64,000 nt of DNA from Vibrio caribbeanicus ATCC BAA-2122 (GCF_000165125.1 NZ_AEIU01000091.1:87469-151468), one strand, 5' to 3'. Numbered from the stretch's first letter, positions 1-10,386 are shown. Program-made: numbers and translations. Notes: generated by a model not told the origin, from the letters alone.

Positions 1-870
1 TTAAAAGTCGCATTCGAACCGCCACTTCCCGTTATGCAAGACGATGAACCATTTACTTTAAATGGTTTACAAAGTTATCAAATGCGAGGTGAACTGCTTG
101 ACAAGATGATTAAGCAGTCGGGGCAAGAAAGTGAGTGGCTGAGTGATTTTTTGGATCAGCAGCGTGCTCAAGGCAAACTTCCCATAGGGACATTTGGTGA
201 TATTGAGTTTGAGGTTAACCGGGTTCAGGTAGAGGCGTTGGCCGATAAAATCGGTTTTTTATGCAATAGTTCCTGCGAAGATCTCGAGGTTAAATTGAAT
301 TTTGAGGCCATAGGGAAAATAGGCAAGCAAGTGCAACTAGTAGGCTGGCTCACACAACATTATCAATCGGGCTTAGTGCGTTTTCGAAGCGGTAAAATTC
401 GAGCTCAGGACTATTTATCAGTTTGGATTGATCATCTGGCAATGTCGGCAATGGGGGTGAGTAAACCCACACATATGCTGGGTTACGATCGTAAGGAAGG
501 CTTGGTACACATTAAATACGATGAAATCAACGACTCGGTCTATGCCACGCGTCATTTGCATGAGTTGATTTCGCTTTTATATGAGGGGATGAACAAGCCT
601 TTGTGCTACTTCCCTCGTACTGCTTTAGCTGCGATTGAAGCCAGCCTGAAGCGCGGTGAATGGGTTGAGGATAAAGAGCGCGCCACAAAAGAAATGGCTA
701 AATCATTTAATGATAGCTACTTGACTTCAGGTGAAGGCAAAAACGCTTATATTCGACGTATTTGGCCAGATTGGAACGATCAATTAGCACACAACGCCTA
801 TCAATTAGCACTGAAAGTACTAGAACAGCCGAGACGAGTAGCCAAGCTTGTTGATGATGAGTCGAAGTGA
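1..870 (+). CDS. recC: RecC, exonuclease V gamma subunit (C-terminal part)
   Basis: This is the 3' part of recC, open from the first base of the window. RecC is the non-catalytic subunit of RecBCD that scans for Chi and splits the DNA strands. The reading frame runs in from base 1 (LKVAFEPPLPVMQDDEPFTL), so the ATG at 34 is internal. The stretch with ILEGL/LNGL-like sequence followed by SYQ, the GWLTQ segment and the WIDHL segment match the C-terminal nuclease-like domain of E. coli RecC as I remember it. recB begins 63 bases downstream on the same strand, followed at once by recD, so this is a recC-recB-recD block. About three quarters of the gene lies outside the window. Confidence 0.93.
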   Translation, partial: LKVAFEPPLPVMQDDEPFTLNGLQSYQMRGELLDKMIKQSGQESEWLSDFLDQQRAQGKLPIGTFGDIEFEVNRVQVEALADKIGFLCNSSCEDLEVKLNFEAIGKIGKQVQLVGWLTQHYQSGLVRFRSGKIRAQDYLSVWIDHLAMSAMGVSKPTHMLGYDRKEGLVHIKYDEINDSVYATRHLHELISLLYEGMNKPLCYFPRTALAAIEASLKRGEWVEDKERATKEMAKSFNDSYLTSGEGKNAYIRRIWPDWNDQLAHNAYQLALKVLEQPRRVAKLVDDESK

Positions 871-933
871 ATTATGGTTTCACTCACAACCGATAACAAT
901 GTTGAGCACCTATAAACAAAGAGCGATGATTGA

Positions 934-3900
934 ATGACGAGCGCAGAGCATAATGTAACCCCTCTTGATACTTTGACGTTTCCTTTGCATGGTTCAAGGC
1001 TAATCGAGGCTTCTGCTGGAACGGGTAAGACTTTTACTATTGCGGGCTTGTACTTGAGGTTACTGCTCGGGCATGGGAGCAGCAGCACACGTCATGCCTC
1101 TCCATTGACCGTTGATCAAATACTCGTGGTTACTTTTACTGAGGCCGCTACCGCTGAGCTCAAAGATCGTATTCGTAGTCGTATCCACTCTGCGCGTCTG
1201 GCTTTTTCTCGAGGCGAAAGTGATGACCCTGTAATAGCTCCCTTACTTACTGATATTCAAGATCATCAGGCCGCTTCAGAAATATTACTGCAGGCTGAAC
1301 GCCAAATAGATGAAGCGGCTATTTTTACTATTCACGGTTTTTGTCAAAGAGTACTTAAACAAAATGCGTTTGAGTCAGGAAGCCGTTTTCAAAACGAATT
1401 TATTACCGACGAGACTCGGATTAAAGCGCAAGTTGTTGCTGATTATTGGCGCCAGCATTTCTACTGCCTTCCGATTGCAATCGCTGCTGAGATTCGTCGT
1501 ATTTGGGGGGCTCCAAACGAGCTTTTGTCTGACATTGGTCGTTACCTAACTGGCTATCCGGTTTCGCTGTCTCATCAAGCCAGTGAGCAAAGTTTACTAG
1601 AACTTCATCAGAACAACTTAGCACGTATCGATGAGCTGAAAGCTGCATGGAGATTAGCAGAAGCGGACTTTTTAAAACTCATTAGTGAATCCGATGTTAA
1701 CAAGCGAAGTTACAGTAAGAAATCTTTACCAATTTGGCTCGAGGGCATTACAGCTTGGGCTACCAGCGAAACAGGTAATTATGATTATCCAGAAAAGCTA
1801 GAGAAATTTTCTCAGAAGACGTTGAACGAAAAAACGTCTAAAGGCACTGCTCCCGTCCACCCTGTGTTTAATCAGATTGACGACTTTCTGGCTAATCCAA
1901 TTGGTTTTAAAGCCCCCATCATCGCACATGCCATTCAGTATTGTCGCACTCGGTTAGCGGAACTTAAGCTACAAAGGCAATGGTTATCGTTTGATGATTT
2001 GCTGAGTAATTTGTCTATTGCGCTTGATAACGATGAATCTCAACAACTAGTTAAGAAAATTCGTGAGTTATACCCTGTCGCCATGATTGATGAGTTTCAA
2101 GATACCGATCCATTACAGTACAGTATTTTTAGTCGAATCTATCATCAGCAAGACACACTGGGCCTGTTTATGATTGGAGACCCTAAGCAGGCTATCTATG
2201 CCTTTCGTGGCGCGGATATTTTTACCTATATCAAAGCCCGTCATCAAGTCAATTCTCATTTTACGTTGGGAACCAACTGGCGCTCAAGTGCCGAAATGGT
2301 CCAAGCAGTCAATCAGATATTTTCAGGTAGCTCTAGCCCATTTATCTATGACCAAGATATTCCATTTTTACCAGTACAACCTCGACCTGGAGCTGATACA
2401 TCATTTTGGATGATCGATGGGGAAAAGCAGCCTGCGTTAACGTTTTGGTTGAATGGTGATAATGAGACGCCAATATCTAAAGGTGAGTATATTGAAAGCA
2501 TGGCAATCGCCAGTGCTAATCATATTCAAACTATTTTAATGGGGTCTCAGCGTGCTCAAGCACACTTCCATAATGGAGACCAAAAAAAGGCAATCAAAGC
2601 GAGTGATATTGCTGTATTAGTGCGCACGGGTAGTGAAGCTCAGAAGATAAAAGCGGCACTCAGTGAGCGTGGTATTGCTAGCGTGTATTTGTCTAATCGA
2701 GAGAGTGTCTTTTCATCTCAAGTGGCAAAGGATATTCAGCGTCTATTGCAGGGGGTACTGACCAGTGATAATGAGCGAGCGTTACGAGCATGCTTAGCTT
2801 CTGAGTTATTTGCTTTGAGCGCATCTGAACTTGATAGCCTCAATAATGATGAAAGTATATGGGATGGAATCATTCACGAGTTTAAAGGCTATCGTCAGGT
2901 CTGGTCACGGCGCGGAGTACTTCCCATGCTACGTAACATCATTAGTAAAAGGCACATTGCAGAGAGATTACTTGAAGAGCAGAACGGTGAACGGGTATTG
3001 ACGGACTTAATGCACATTGGAGAATTGTTGCAGCAAGCTAGCCAAGATCTCGAGAGTGATTATGGGCTTCTTCGTTGGTTGTCTCAGGCTATTGACGATG
3101 CGCAAAATGGCCATGGAGGCGGAGATGATCAAATACAGAGGCTAGAATCAGAGCGAAATCTAGTACAAATTGTCACAATTCATAAATCAAAAGGCTTAGA
3201 GTATGAATTGGTATTTTTGCCCTTTGTTTTTGCTCATCGGGCTGCGGTAGAAGCGAAATACTATAGTCCAGAGCATGATAGGCATATTCTCGATATTTCT
3301 GCACATGATGCTTCCTTACAGCAAGCGGATAAAGAGCGTCTTGCTGAAGATTTGCGCCTGCTATATGTGGCTCTCACGCGCTCAGTATACGGTACTTTTG
3401 TTGGGGCAGCACCATTGAAAAATGGCCATTCAAATAAGGAACCCACGGGTATTCATCTGGGAGCTATGGGCTATTTGCTTCAAGATGGCAAAGAGGGAAG
3501 TGTGGCTGATTTAGTTGAGGCTTTACGACGCCATGAGCAATCTTTTATTGCTCTGTCTGATTTGCCTCTTGATCACGAGACACCTTATATTGCTAATGAT
3601 CAAGAGATACAAAACCTGTCGTCGGGCTCTCTTTCTCATGAGATTGACCGCCATTGGCGAATAAGCAGCTACTCTGGTTTGGTGAAACAAGGGGGGCACA
3701 CTTTTGATGATAATTTGGGTACGTTGCAATACCTTGATGTTGACTCCTTTGGTGATGAAATGCAGCCAGAGAACATTGAGTTGGAACGGAGTATTTTTTC
3801 GTTTCCCAAAGGGGCTAGACCGGGGACATTTTTGCATACCTTATTTGAAGAGATTGAGTTTACTCTGCCCGCGAAATCAGAGCAAAATACCAATATAATT

Positions 3901-4548
3901 ATTAATTTACTAGAAAGTGAACAGATGGAAGTTGAATGGCTGCCCATCTTGCAGAATCTGGTTGATACCGTTCTATCAACCCCGTTAGATGGTAAAAATT
4001 TGCGGCTCAATCAAATACCAGTGCCACAACGTTTAGTCGAAATGGAGTTCTTATTACCTATTAAGGTATTGACTGCCCCTAGCTTGAATAGAATTGTCCA
4101 TCGTCATGATATGCTATCGGCCAAAGCGGGTGAGCTCGGGTTTCAAAATGCCAAAGGTATGCTCAAAGGCTTTATCGATTTGGTTTTTGAGTACCAAGGA
4201 AAATATTATGTGCTTGACTGGAAATCGAATTATTTAGGCGATCATGTTGATCATTATCAGACATCGTCCATCCATAGCGCAATGGCTGACCACAGATACG
4301 ATTTTCAATACCAAATCTATGCATTGGCTTTGCATCGCTTTTTGGCGACTCGTATTGCGAATTATGATTATCAGCAGCACTTTGGTGGTGTTTTTTATCT
4401 CTTTCTTCGTGGCATGGATGGCAGTAGCGAGCGTGGGATATTCTCGACGAAACCAAATGCTGAACTTTTGAATGAGCTGGATGCCTTGATAGACGGCCGT
4501 GAAATCATACAAAGACAAAACAATTTAGGTCAAACGGAGTTATTTTAG
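934..4548 (+). CDS. recB: RecB, exonuclease V beta subunit (helicase-nuclease)
   Basis: RecB is the 3'-5' helicase and the only nuclease of RecBCD, acting in double-strand break repair and degradation of foreign linear DNA. The 1204 residues fit the family (about 1180 in E. coli). Walker A is at residues 28-33 (AGTGKT), the DEFQDTDP helicase motif II is near residue 388, and GDPKQAIYAFRGAD follows. Motif VI (LLYVALTRS) is near residue 810. The nuclease centre is intact: D1082 in GFIDLVF, then D1095 and K1097 in LDWKSNYLG, with the same spacing as D1067/D1080/K1082 of E. coli. The ATG at 934 gives the usual short N-terminus before Walker A. recD starts 2 bases after the stop, suggesting translational coupling. 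Confidence 0.97.
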   Translation: MTSAEHNVTPLDTLTFPLHGSRLIEASAGTGKTFTIAGLYLRLLLGHGSSSTRHASPLTVDQILVVTFTEAATAELKDRIRSRIHSARLAFSRGESDDPVIAPLLTDIQDHQAASEILLQAERQIDEAAIFTIHGFCQRVLKQNAFESGSRFQNEFITDETRIKAQVVADYWRQHFYCLPIAIAAEIRRIWGAPNELLSDIGRYLTGYPVSLSHQASEQSLLELHQNNLARIDELKAAWRLAEADFLKLISESDVNKRSYSKKSLPIWLEGITAWATSETGNYDYPEKLEKFSQKTLNEKTSKGTAPVHPVFNQIDDFLANPIGFKAPIIAHAIQYCRTRLAELKLQRQWLSFDDLLSNLSIALDNDESQQLVKKIRELYPVAMIDEFQDTDPLQYSIFSRIYHQQDTLGLFMIGDPKQAIYAFRGADIFTYIKARHQVNSHFTLGTNWRSSAEMVQAVNQIFSGSSSPFIYDQDIPFLPVQPRPGADTSFWMIDGEKQPALTFWLNGDNETPISKGEYIESMAIASANHIQTILMGSQRAQAHFHNGDQKKAIKASDIAVLVRTGSEAQKIKAALSERGIASVYLSNRESVFSSQVAKDIQRLLQGVLTSDNERALRACLASELFALSASELDSLNNDESIWDGIIHEFKGYRQVWSRRGVLPMLRNIISKRHIAERLLEEQNGERVLTDLMHIGELLQQASQDLESDYGLLRWLSQAIDDAQNGHGGGDDQIQRLESERNLVQIVTIHKSKGLEYELVFLPFVFAHRAAVEAKYYSPEHDRHILDISAHDASLQQADKERLAEDLRLLYVALTRSVYGTFVGAAPLKNGHSNKEPTGIHLGAMGYLLQDGKEGSVADLVEALRRHEQSFIALSDLPLDHETPYIANDQEIQNLSSGSLSHEIDRHWRISSYSGLVKQGGHTFDDNLGTLQYLDVDSFGDEMQPENIELERSIFSFPKGARPGTFLHTLFEEIEFTLPAKSEQNTNIIINLLESEQMEVEWLPILQNLVDTVLSTPLDGKNLRLNQIPVPQRLVEMEFLLPIKVLTAPSLNRIVHRHDMLSAKAGELGFQNAKGMLKGFIDLVFEYQGKYYVLDWKSNYLGDHVDHYQTSSIHSAMADHRYDFQYQIYALALHRFLATRIANYDYQQHFGGVFYLFLRGMDGSSERGIFSTKPNAELLNELDALIDGREIIQRQNNLGQTELF

Positions 4549-4550
4549 CC

Positions 4551-6635
4551 ATGATTGAGCTGATGTTTATTGTGAAAGAGATGGTTGAGCGTGGCGGCTT
4601 ACGCCAATTAGATTATCAGTTTGCCCGTTTTATCGCTGATCACTCCGATAATGAGTCGTTGGCTTTTTTGGCTGCGCTTGTCAGTGCGGAGCTGGGTAGA
4701 GGACACATTTGCCTTACTCTGTATGAACAAGAAGGTCATCTCACTGATTTGGCGAGTAAGCTTGGTTTTTTTGGCCAAGAAGCCGATGAATTGAACAAGC
4801 AGCTATTTGCTATTGATTGGTCACAAATACTCAATCAAGCACCACTCGTGGGTAACAATGGAGAGTCTTGTCCACTTACGTTTGATGGTGAAAGATTGTA
4901 TCTTCATCGCTATTGGCATTATGAAACAATGCTTGCTGCGCATATTGAGAGTCTCGCACAGCCAATTAATCTTAATTCAAGTGAAATGCAGCTTCTCCGC
5001 CAGACACTTGATCATTTATTTGCGCGTAATTATCGTTATTTGTTTGATGCTCTTAATCAAGGTAATGGCCTATCATTGCCATATCGAAAACGCTTGGTAT
5101 GTGATTATCTTGATGTGATTAAGAGTGAGGCTATGGACTGGGCAAGCATAGATCAAACGCTCGTCAATGCAAAAACGATTGCAGATTTAGCACCTCTTGA
5201 CCGTTTAATACCGATTGATGCTTGCCTTAATTGGCAAAAAGTTGCAGCTGCAGTGGCTTTGACGAAACGCTTTGTGGTTATATCCGGAGGGCCAGGAACG
5301 GGCAAAACAACCACAGTAACAAAACTGCTTGCGGTGCTATTAGAACAAGCTCAAAGCCGTGGTGAAAATACCACCATCGAGCTTGTTGCACCAACAGGTA
5401 AAGCGGCCGCTCGTCTAACGGAATCAATAGGTAAAGCGGTATCTAGTTTGCCTGTCTCTGATCGTATAAAAGCACAAATTCCTACCAATGCGAGTACCAT
5501 TCATCGTTTGTTAGGAGCAATAACGGGCAGTGTTGAATTTCGTTATAACCGCGATAATCAGTTGCATTTGGATATTTTAGTGGTTGATGAGGCGTCAATG
5601 ATTGATTTGTCAATGATGTATAAGCTCACCGAGGCCTTGCCCAAATCTGCGCGCTTAATTCTACTTGGAGATAAAGATCAACTTGCGTCGGTAGAGGCAG
5701 GAGCGGTATTGGGTGATATTTGTTCATTCAGTCACTATGGTTTCAGTCGTAATCAGGCTACTCAGTTATCGAGACTTACTGGTTTTGCTGAGTTAGAAAC
5801 AAGTTCGACTGTGCCGAGTATTTCTGACAGTCTTTGCATGCTGAAGAAAAGCTACCGATTTGATGCTCGTTCAGGTATTGGTCAACTTGCACAAGCCATT
5901 AATCATGGTTCGAACAAGAAGGTGGCTGAGGTGTGGCGAACAGGTTTTACTGATATTGCTAAATTTCCCATTGATTCAACCCATTACCAAAATTTAATTC
6001 AGACACTGGTTGAAGAGTACCGTCACTTCTTAACTCGTATTCATCAGCGACAATCAGATTCAGTTAGTAATATAGAGCAGTTAGAACACACCGCTAAAGC
6101 GGCACTGGCGCTCTTTTCGTCTAGCAGACTTTTGTGTGCACTTAGGGAAGGAGACTTTGGGGTTAGTGGTCTTAATCAACGGATTGAAAAAGCGCTAAGT
6201 GCTCGTAAGTTGATCCAATTAAATGATGAGCTTTGGTACTCGGGGAGACCCATACTTATTACTCAAAACGATTACGCATTAGGTTTATATAATGGAGATA
6301 TTGGCTTGTGCCTTTTCGATGATGAAAAAGCAAAAGTCTTTTTCGAGCAACCTGATGGTAGCATAAAGTCTGTTTTAGCCAGTCGAATTCCTGAGCATGA
6401 AACGGCGTATGCCATGACCATTCACAAATCTCAAGGTAGTGAATTCTCTCATGCTTTAATGGTACTTCCACCGGAATTTAGCCCTATTCTGACTAGAGAA
6501 CTTGTATACACAGGCATTACACGTGCGAAAAACCGTTTGAGTCTTTATAGTGATGAGAGGATATTTGAGCGAGCACTGAAGGTACGGACAACAAGAGCGA
6601 GTGGGTTGGTTAAACGACTTAGAGAGGGTAGTTGA
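4551..6635 (+). CDS. recD: RecD, exonuclease V alpha subunit (5'-3' helicase)
   Basis: RecD is the fast 5'-3' SF1B helicase of RecBCD and regulates Chi response. Walker A GGPGTGKTTT lies at residues 246-255, the motif II sequence VVDEASMIDL follows near residue 345, then LLGDKDQLASVEAGAVL, and the C-terminal motifs AMTIHKSQGSEF and LVYTGITRAKNRL close the motor. The protein is 694 residues, clearly longer than the 608 of E. coli. Extra residues fall between the GDKDQ motif and the KKSYRF motif and in the region after it. It starts 2 bases after recB and ends the block. Confidence 0.96.
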   Translation: MIELMFIVKEMVERGGLRQLDYQFARFIADHSDNESLAFLAALVSAELGRGHICLTLYEQEGHLTDLASKLGFFGQEADELNKQLFAIDWSQILNQAPLVGNNGESCPLTFDGERLYLHRYWHYETMLAAHIESLAQPINLNSSEMQLLRQTLDHLFARNYRYLFDALNQGNGLSLPYRKRLVCDYLDVIKSEAMDWASIDQTLVNAKTIADLAPLDRLIPIDACLNWQKVAAAVALTKRFVVISGGPGTGKTTTVTKLLAVLLEQAQSRGENTTIELVAPTGKAAARLTESIGKAVSSLPVSDRIKAQIPTNASTIHRLLGAITGSVEFRYNRDNQLHLDILVVDEASMIDLSMMYKLTEALPKSARLILLGDKDQLASVEAGAVLGDICSFSHYGFSRNQATQLSRLTGFAELETSSTVPSISDSLCMLKKSYRFDARSGIGQLAQAINHGSNKKVAEVWRTGFTDIAKFPIDSTHYQNLIQTLVEEYRHFLTRIHQRQSDSVSNIEQLEHTAKAALALFSSSRLLCALREGDFGVSGLNQRIEKALSARKLIQLNDELWYSGRPILITQNDYALGLYNGDIGLCLFDDEKAKVFFEQPDGSIKSVLASRIPEHETAYAMTIHKSQGSEFSHALMVLPPEFSPILTRELVYTGITRAKNRLSLYSDERIFERALKVRTTRASGLVKRLREGS

Positions 6636-6653
6636 CCTTCCGTGGTAACTTCA

Positions 6654-6830
6654 TTAAACAGCGTTAGAGAAAGAAATGCTGCGAATACGGTATTTTGTCT
6701 TATAGTTCAAGATGAAGGCTTTCAGGCCTTCGCTTACAGGGAAGACACAGTGAACATCAAGGTTTTCAAGAAGCTCATTATCAGCCATGTCCCAAAAGCT
6801 TTGAACAGAATTACAAATAATTTTTTTCAT
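6654..6830 (-). CDS. Small hypothetical protein (58 aa)
   Basis: A 58-codon reverse-strand frame begins MKKIICNSVQSFWDMADNE and ends at a TAA 18 bases from the recD stop, so it is convergent with recD. The composition is protein-like (balanced charge, regular hydrophobics, no low-complexity runs), and the KK start with a weak AGAG upstream is plausible. A longer frame reaches back to 6893, but the internal ATG at 6830 looks better. I do not recognise a family. The opposite-strand frame over the same bases (6642-6836) looks like its shadow. Whether this is expressed is uncertain. Confidence 0.4.
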   Translation of the reverse strand: MKKIICNSVQSFWDMADNELLENLDVHCVFPVSEGLKAFILNYKTKYRIRSISFSNAV

Positions 6831-7212
6831 CGATAGTTTGCTCTTAGTGACGTAATTAGTAACTTCAAGCAATCCTTGCGACCTAAATAACAATAGAGTT
6901 AAATAGGGAACTCCATAAAATTATCTCTATTATGAGAATAGGCGGCATTTTAACCAGATTTGTAACAAAAAGTAAAGTTAATATGCCTTTATATGCACTT
7001 TGTATCTATCAATCAGTTACAGAAATTTTATCAGATATTTTAACAGTTGTAGTCCGAAATTTAATCATGAAATTAGACTAATTATCTGATAAAAAAGCCG
7101 TTGTTATTAACTGTAAACTTATTTTTCCATGATTGTGCTGTTTGTTCCGGCAAACAGAATGAAGCGGCAAATTCGATGAATATAGCCAGTGTCAACTAAC
7201 CCACCTCTGGTA
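6831..7212. other. Intergenic region between small ORF and argA
   Basis: This stretch is AT-rich without a convincing gene. It holds a 10-bp perfect inverted repeat, TTATCAGATA at 7028-7037 and TATCTGATAA at 7083-7092, with a 45-base spacer. It also holds a short hairpin at 7138-7157 (CTGTTTG, loop TTCCGG, CAAACAG) that could end argA transcription, though it lacks a clear U-run. An unrecognised small RNA is possible but not supported further. Confidence 0.35.
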
Positions 7213-8550
7213 TTAAAGACAGAGCATTAACGCTTTCGATTTTCTTTGGTAATTGTATAAATTTTGTTTTTGTAGAGGTAGGGAATCGACACCGACTTCC
7301 TCAAATCCTTGTTCTCTAAACCAGTGAAGGCTTTGTGTTGTCATAGCAAATAATCCCTGAATCCCCAGAGATTTTGCCTGTGATTTGAGATGTTTTAGAA
7401 GCAGTAAGCCGCGGTTGCCATCGCGATACTCTGGATGAATAGCGACACAGGCCATCTCCGCCATGCTTTCAGAGAGGTAAGGGTAGAGAGCTGCACATCC
7501 TATGATTAATCCATCCTTTTCTATGATGGTAAATTGATGTAACTCCTGTTCCAGCTGCTCTCGTGAACGCCTTACAAGAATACCTGCTTGCTCTAAAGGC
7601 TGAATCAAATCTAAAATTCCGCCAATATCATCAATACAAGCCACTCTCACTTGTTCAGCACTGGCTTGGACGATTTGTGTGCCGATGCCATCGAGAGAGA
7701 AAAGCTCCTGAACGAGAGCGCCGTCGACTTTATAACTAACTAAGTGGCTTCGAGACACCCCTGAACGACAGGCGTTGATGGCTGCTCTAAGAAATCTATG
7801 GGTACCTGACTCCTCGTTTGGGTTTTGGTTTGACTCTAAATTCATTTCAGCAAGAATTTGCTCTGCTTGCTGAGGGAATAATTCAGCCAATACATTACCG
7901 TTTTGATCAATGACGCCTTGTTCAGAGCAAAAGCCAATTAATTTATCGGCATTTAATTTTATCGATACTTGGGTCGCCACTTCTTCAGACAGAAGGTTAA
8001 AAGGTTCACCCGTTACTGAACCTGCTATTGGGCCGAGCAAAACAATAGAGCCTTGATCTAAGCTTTGCTTTATACCTTCTGTGTCAATACGGCGTATTTT
8101 ACCGCTGTGACAATAATCGATACCATCGTCGATACCTTGAGGTTGAGCTGTGATGAAATTGCCACTGACCACTCTTAAATTGGTACCGGCCATTGGAGTA
8201 TTGCTCATGTTCATTGACAGTTGTGCCGTTATACGAAGTTGCAATTGTCCAGCTGCTTGCATGACGTAACCAAGCGCTTGTTCATCAGTGATCCGAACGT
8301 GTTTATGGTAAGGCGTAATACACTGATTTTTTCCGAGTATGTTATTAATTTGTGGGCGTGCACCGTAAATCAAAACTAGCTTAATACCAAGGTTATGCAG
8401 CAAAGCAAGATCACTAATGATATGAGGAAAGTTTTCATCGGCTACCGCTTCTCCTCCTAACATAACAACCATAATCTTATTTCTATGCGTGTTGACATAC
8501 GGAGCTGACTGTCGGAAACCTTTAACTAGAGCTGTACTTCTGATTTTCAT
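7213..8550 (-). CDS. argA: ArgA, amino-acid N-acetyltransferase (N-acetylglutamate synthase)
   Basis: ArgA transfers acetyl from acetyl-CoA to glutamate, the first step of arginine synthesis, and is normally feedback-inhibited by arginine. The 445 residues match the classical two-domain enzyme (443 in E. coli): an N-terminal amino-acid-kinase-like fold ([14 protein letters not shown] near residue 29, [11 protein letters not shown] near 58) and a C-terminal GNAT domain ([18 protein letters not shown] near residue 368). It reads leftward alone. A good ARG box lies 34 bases upstream of the start, so ArgR repression is expected. Confidence 0.96.
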   Translation of the reverse strand: MKIRSTALVKGFRQSAPYVNTHRNKIMVVMLGGEAVADENFPHIISDLALLHNLGIKLVLIYGARPQINNILGKNQCITPYHKHVRITDEQALGYVMQAAGQLQLRITAQLSMNMSNTPMAGTNLRVVSGNFITAQPQGIDDGIDYCHSGKIRRIDTEGIKQSLDQGSIVLLGPIAGSVTGEPFNLLSEEVATQVSIKLNADKLIGFCSEQGVIDQNGNVLAELFPQQAEQILAEMNLESNQNPNEESGTHRFLRAAINACRSGVSRSHLVSYKVDGALVQELFSLDGIGTQIVQASAEQVRVACIDDIGGILDLIQPLEQAGILVRRSREQLEQELHQFTIIEKDGLIIGCAALYPYLSESMAEMACVAIHPEYRDGNRGLLLLKHLKSQAKSLGIQGLFAMTTQSLHWFREQGFEEVGVDSLPLQKQNLYNYQRKSKALMLCL

Positions 8551-8583
8551 AAAATGCCGATTTGGTTTTTAATGTCCCAATAT

Positions 8584-8597
8584 TGCATTTTTATTCA
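8584..8597 (-). promoter_or_regulatory. ARG box (ArgR operator) upstream of argA
   Basis: TGCATTTTTATTCA matches the ArgR half-site pair TGNATWWWWATNCA at every fixed position. It sits between argA and the start of the divergent DUF2850 gene, overlapping the likely argA promoter region. On the reverse strand a TTGCCT element lies just upstream. Only one clear box was seen, whereas ArgR sites usually come in pairs. Confidence 0.65.
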
Positions 8598-8755
8598 TTT
8601 TTTAGGCAAGAGTTTTAATGTGGGTTATTACAAAAATTATAATGACTCTAATTCAAACAAAGTGTTCTTTTGGGTTCTCGGAGCGGTAAATTAGCGTGAA
8701 TGGGGTTTATGAATAACAATTAATGATATTCTTGTTTTTTTGGGTGGGTGTAGTT

Positions 8756-9142
8756 GTGAGCAAAAAAAGCAATAGCGGTAAGATTTTTGAGAACACGGCT
8801 CTTATGTGTGCGATTGTCGTTACATTAATATTCCTCAGTATGAGTGGAAAACTGTACGATTTTTACATGGAGAAAGCCTACCCTAAATCTGAGATTTATG
8901 GAGCTTGGGTTGAACAGGATGTAGCATCTTATGCCGCTGACATTTTTATGCTCAATAAATCAGGGGTAATTATCAAGGGTAAGATAGTTACCACCAAATA
9001 TGATTGGGATGGCGCCAGCTTAAAATATCACCTCGGTGATAAAGTAAGGCGTTTTAAAGTCAAAAAAAATGAACCTGATTTCATGGAAATACAGTTAATT
9101 TCTGAGCCCCATTACAAACCTATCTTTCGTTTGGCGAAATAA
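8756..9142 (+). CDS. DUF2850-type membrane-anchored protein
   Basis: This is a 128-residue protein with a positively charged N-terminus, one membrane segment (about residues 14-33, ALMCAIVVTLIFLSM) and an extracytoplasmic domain with IYGAWVEQDVASYAA, YDWDGASLKYHLGD and ISEPHYKPIF. I recognise this pattern as DUF2850, a family I know from vibrios, function unknown. The GTG at 8756 is chosen because it gives the usual lysine-rich start, whereas the ATG at 8723 would add eleven hydrophobic residues with no ribosome binding site. It is divergent from argA and precedes mltA in the same direction. Confidence 0.7.
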   Translation: MSKKSNSGKIFENTALMCAIVVTLIFLSMSGKLYDFYMEKAYPKSEIYGAWVEQDVASYAADIFMLNKSGVIIKGKIVTTKYDWDGASLKYHLGDKVRRFKVKKNEPDFMEIQLISEPHYKPIFRLAK

Positions 9143-9232
9143 CATAAAGTTAGCAAACGAGTACCTGTGTAATATTGATTATCAATACTAAGTTTGTCAT
9201 TCTCTTTAATCCACTACAAAGAGACCAACTCA

Positions 9233-10339
9233 GTGTTAAAAAAAATATCACCACTTATCTTCAGCGCTCTATTATTCGGATGTGCGAATCCGTCTGATCG
9301 GGCTCAACAATACCTTGCCAGTAAAGCATTTAGTTCGACTTTGAATAAAACTAGCGTTATTCATTCTGAACAGCCACGTGATTACTCTAAGTTTGAACAG
9401 CAGGCTGAACAAGTGACCAACCGTTCGCCTAACATGGCTAAAATTTACGCCCCTCTGTACAACAAACTCAACGAGTGGGTACTGCAGAGCGGTGATCCTT
9501 CTACTTTAGATCAGTACGGAATCCAGTTTGCCCAACTTGGTGGCGGTGATAGCCAAGGCAATGTTCTGTTTACTGGTTACTTTTCACCAGTGATGGAGTT
9601 AAGGCACAATGCTACCGATGTGTTTAAGTACCCTGTTTACGCGATGCCCGATTGCGAAAGCGAGTGTCCCACTCGTGCACAAATTTATGATGGGGCGCTT
9701 GATGGCCTTGGTTTAGAGCTTGGTTATGCTGCTAACCGAATCGACCCATTTTTAATGGAAGTACAAGGTAGTGGATTTGTACATTTCGAAGATGACGATA
9801 CCCTAGAATATTTTGCTTATGGCGGTAAAAATAACAAAGCTTATATTAGTATTGGTAAAGTTCTCATCGAACGAGGTTTAGTCCCGAGAGAAAAAATGTC
9901 TATGAAGGCAATAAAGCAATGGGTGACCGAAAATGATGAGCAAACAGTGCGTGAGCTCTTAGAGCAAAATCCATCATTCGTCTTTTTTGAGCCCAGAGCA
10001 AATGCTCCAGTCACGGGCTCGGCTGGAATTCCACTTCTTCCTATGGCATCGGTGGCTGGTGATAAGTCTATTTTTCCCATGGGGACCCCAATACTCGCTG
10101 AAGTACCTTTACTCAAACCTGATGGAACTTGGAGTGGTGCGCATCAGTTGAGATTATTGATTGTGCTTGATACAGGAGGGGCGGTAAAGCAGAACCATTT
10201 AGATTTATACCATGGTATGGGACCACGAGCTGGAACAGAAGCTGGGCACTATAAGCATTTTGGTCGAGTGTGGAAATTGGGTTTAAAAGGTACAGCAACA
10301 CAGGCTCCTTGGGCCACTCCACCAGAGAAACTCGAATGA
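9233..10339 (+). CDS. mltA: MltA, membrane-bound lytic murein transglycosylase A
   Basis: MltA cleaves the glycan strand of peptidoglycan to form 1,6-anhydromuropeptides and is anchored in the outer membrane. From the GTG at 9233 the protein has a lipoprotein signal (LKKISPLIFSALLFGC) with the cysteine at about residue 16. The GTG has an AGAG about 9 bases upstream; the ATG at 9194 would bury the signal peptide. Family motifs are visible: GYFSPVMELR, EVQGSGFVHF and the catalytic region DTGGAVKQNHLDLYHGMGP, where the aspartate of DLY corresponds to the acid of E. coli MltA. The length of 368 residues is standard. A strong terminator follows. Confidence 0.95.
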   Translation: MLKKISPLIFSALLFGCANPSDRAQQYLASKAFSSTLNKTSVIHSEQPRDYSKFEQQAEQVTNRSPNMAKIYAPLYNKLNEWVLQSGDPSTLDQYGIQFAQLGGGDSQGNVLFTGYFSPVMELRHNATDVFKYPVYAMPDCESECPTRAQIYDGALDGLGLELGYAANRIDPFLMEVQGSGFVHFEDDDTLEYFAYGGKNNKAYISIGKVLIERGLVPREKMSMKAIKQWVTENDEQTVRELLEQNPSFVFFEPRANAPVTGSAGIPLLPMASVAGDKSIFPMGTPILAEVPLLKPDGTWSGAHQLRLLIVLDTGGAVKQNHLDLYHGMGPRAGTEAGHYKHFGRVWKLGLKGTATQAPWATPPEKLE

Positions 10340-10355
10340 CCTAGACTTTTTAATC

Positions 10356-10386
10356 AAGAGTGCGTATAAAACGCACTCTTTACTTT
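10356..10386 (+). terminator. Terminator after mltA
   Basis: A perfect 10-bp stem (AAGAGTGCGT, 10356-10365, with ACGCACTCTT, 10371-10380) with loop ATAAA is followed by TACTTTTC. It separates mltA from tcdA. Confidence 0.8.

Noticed and set aside
6642-6836. Forward 64-codon frame after recD
   Set aside because: It has no ribosome binding site and lies over the more protein-like reverse frame; its composition looks like a shadow.
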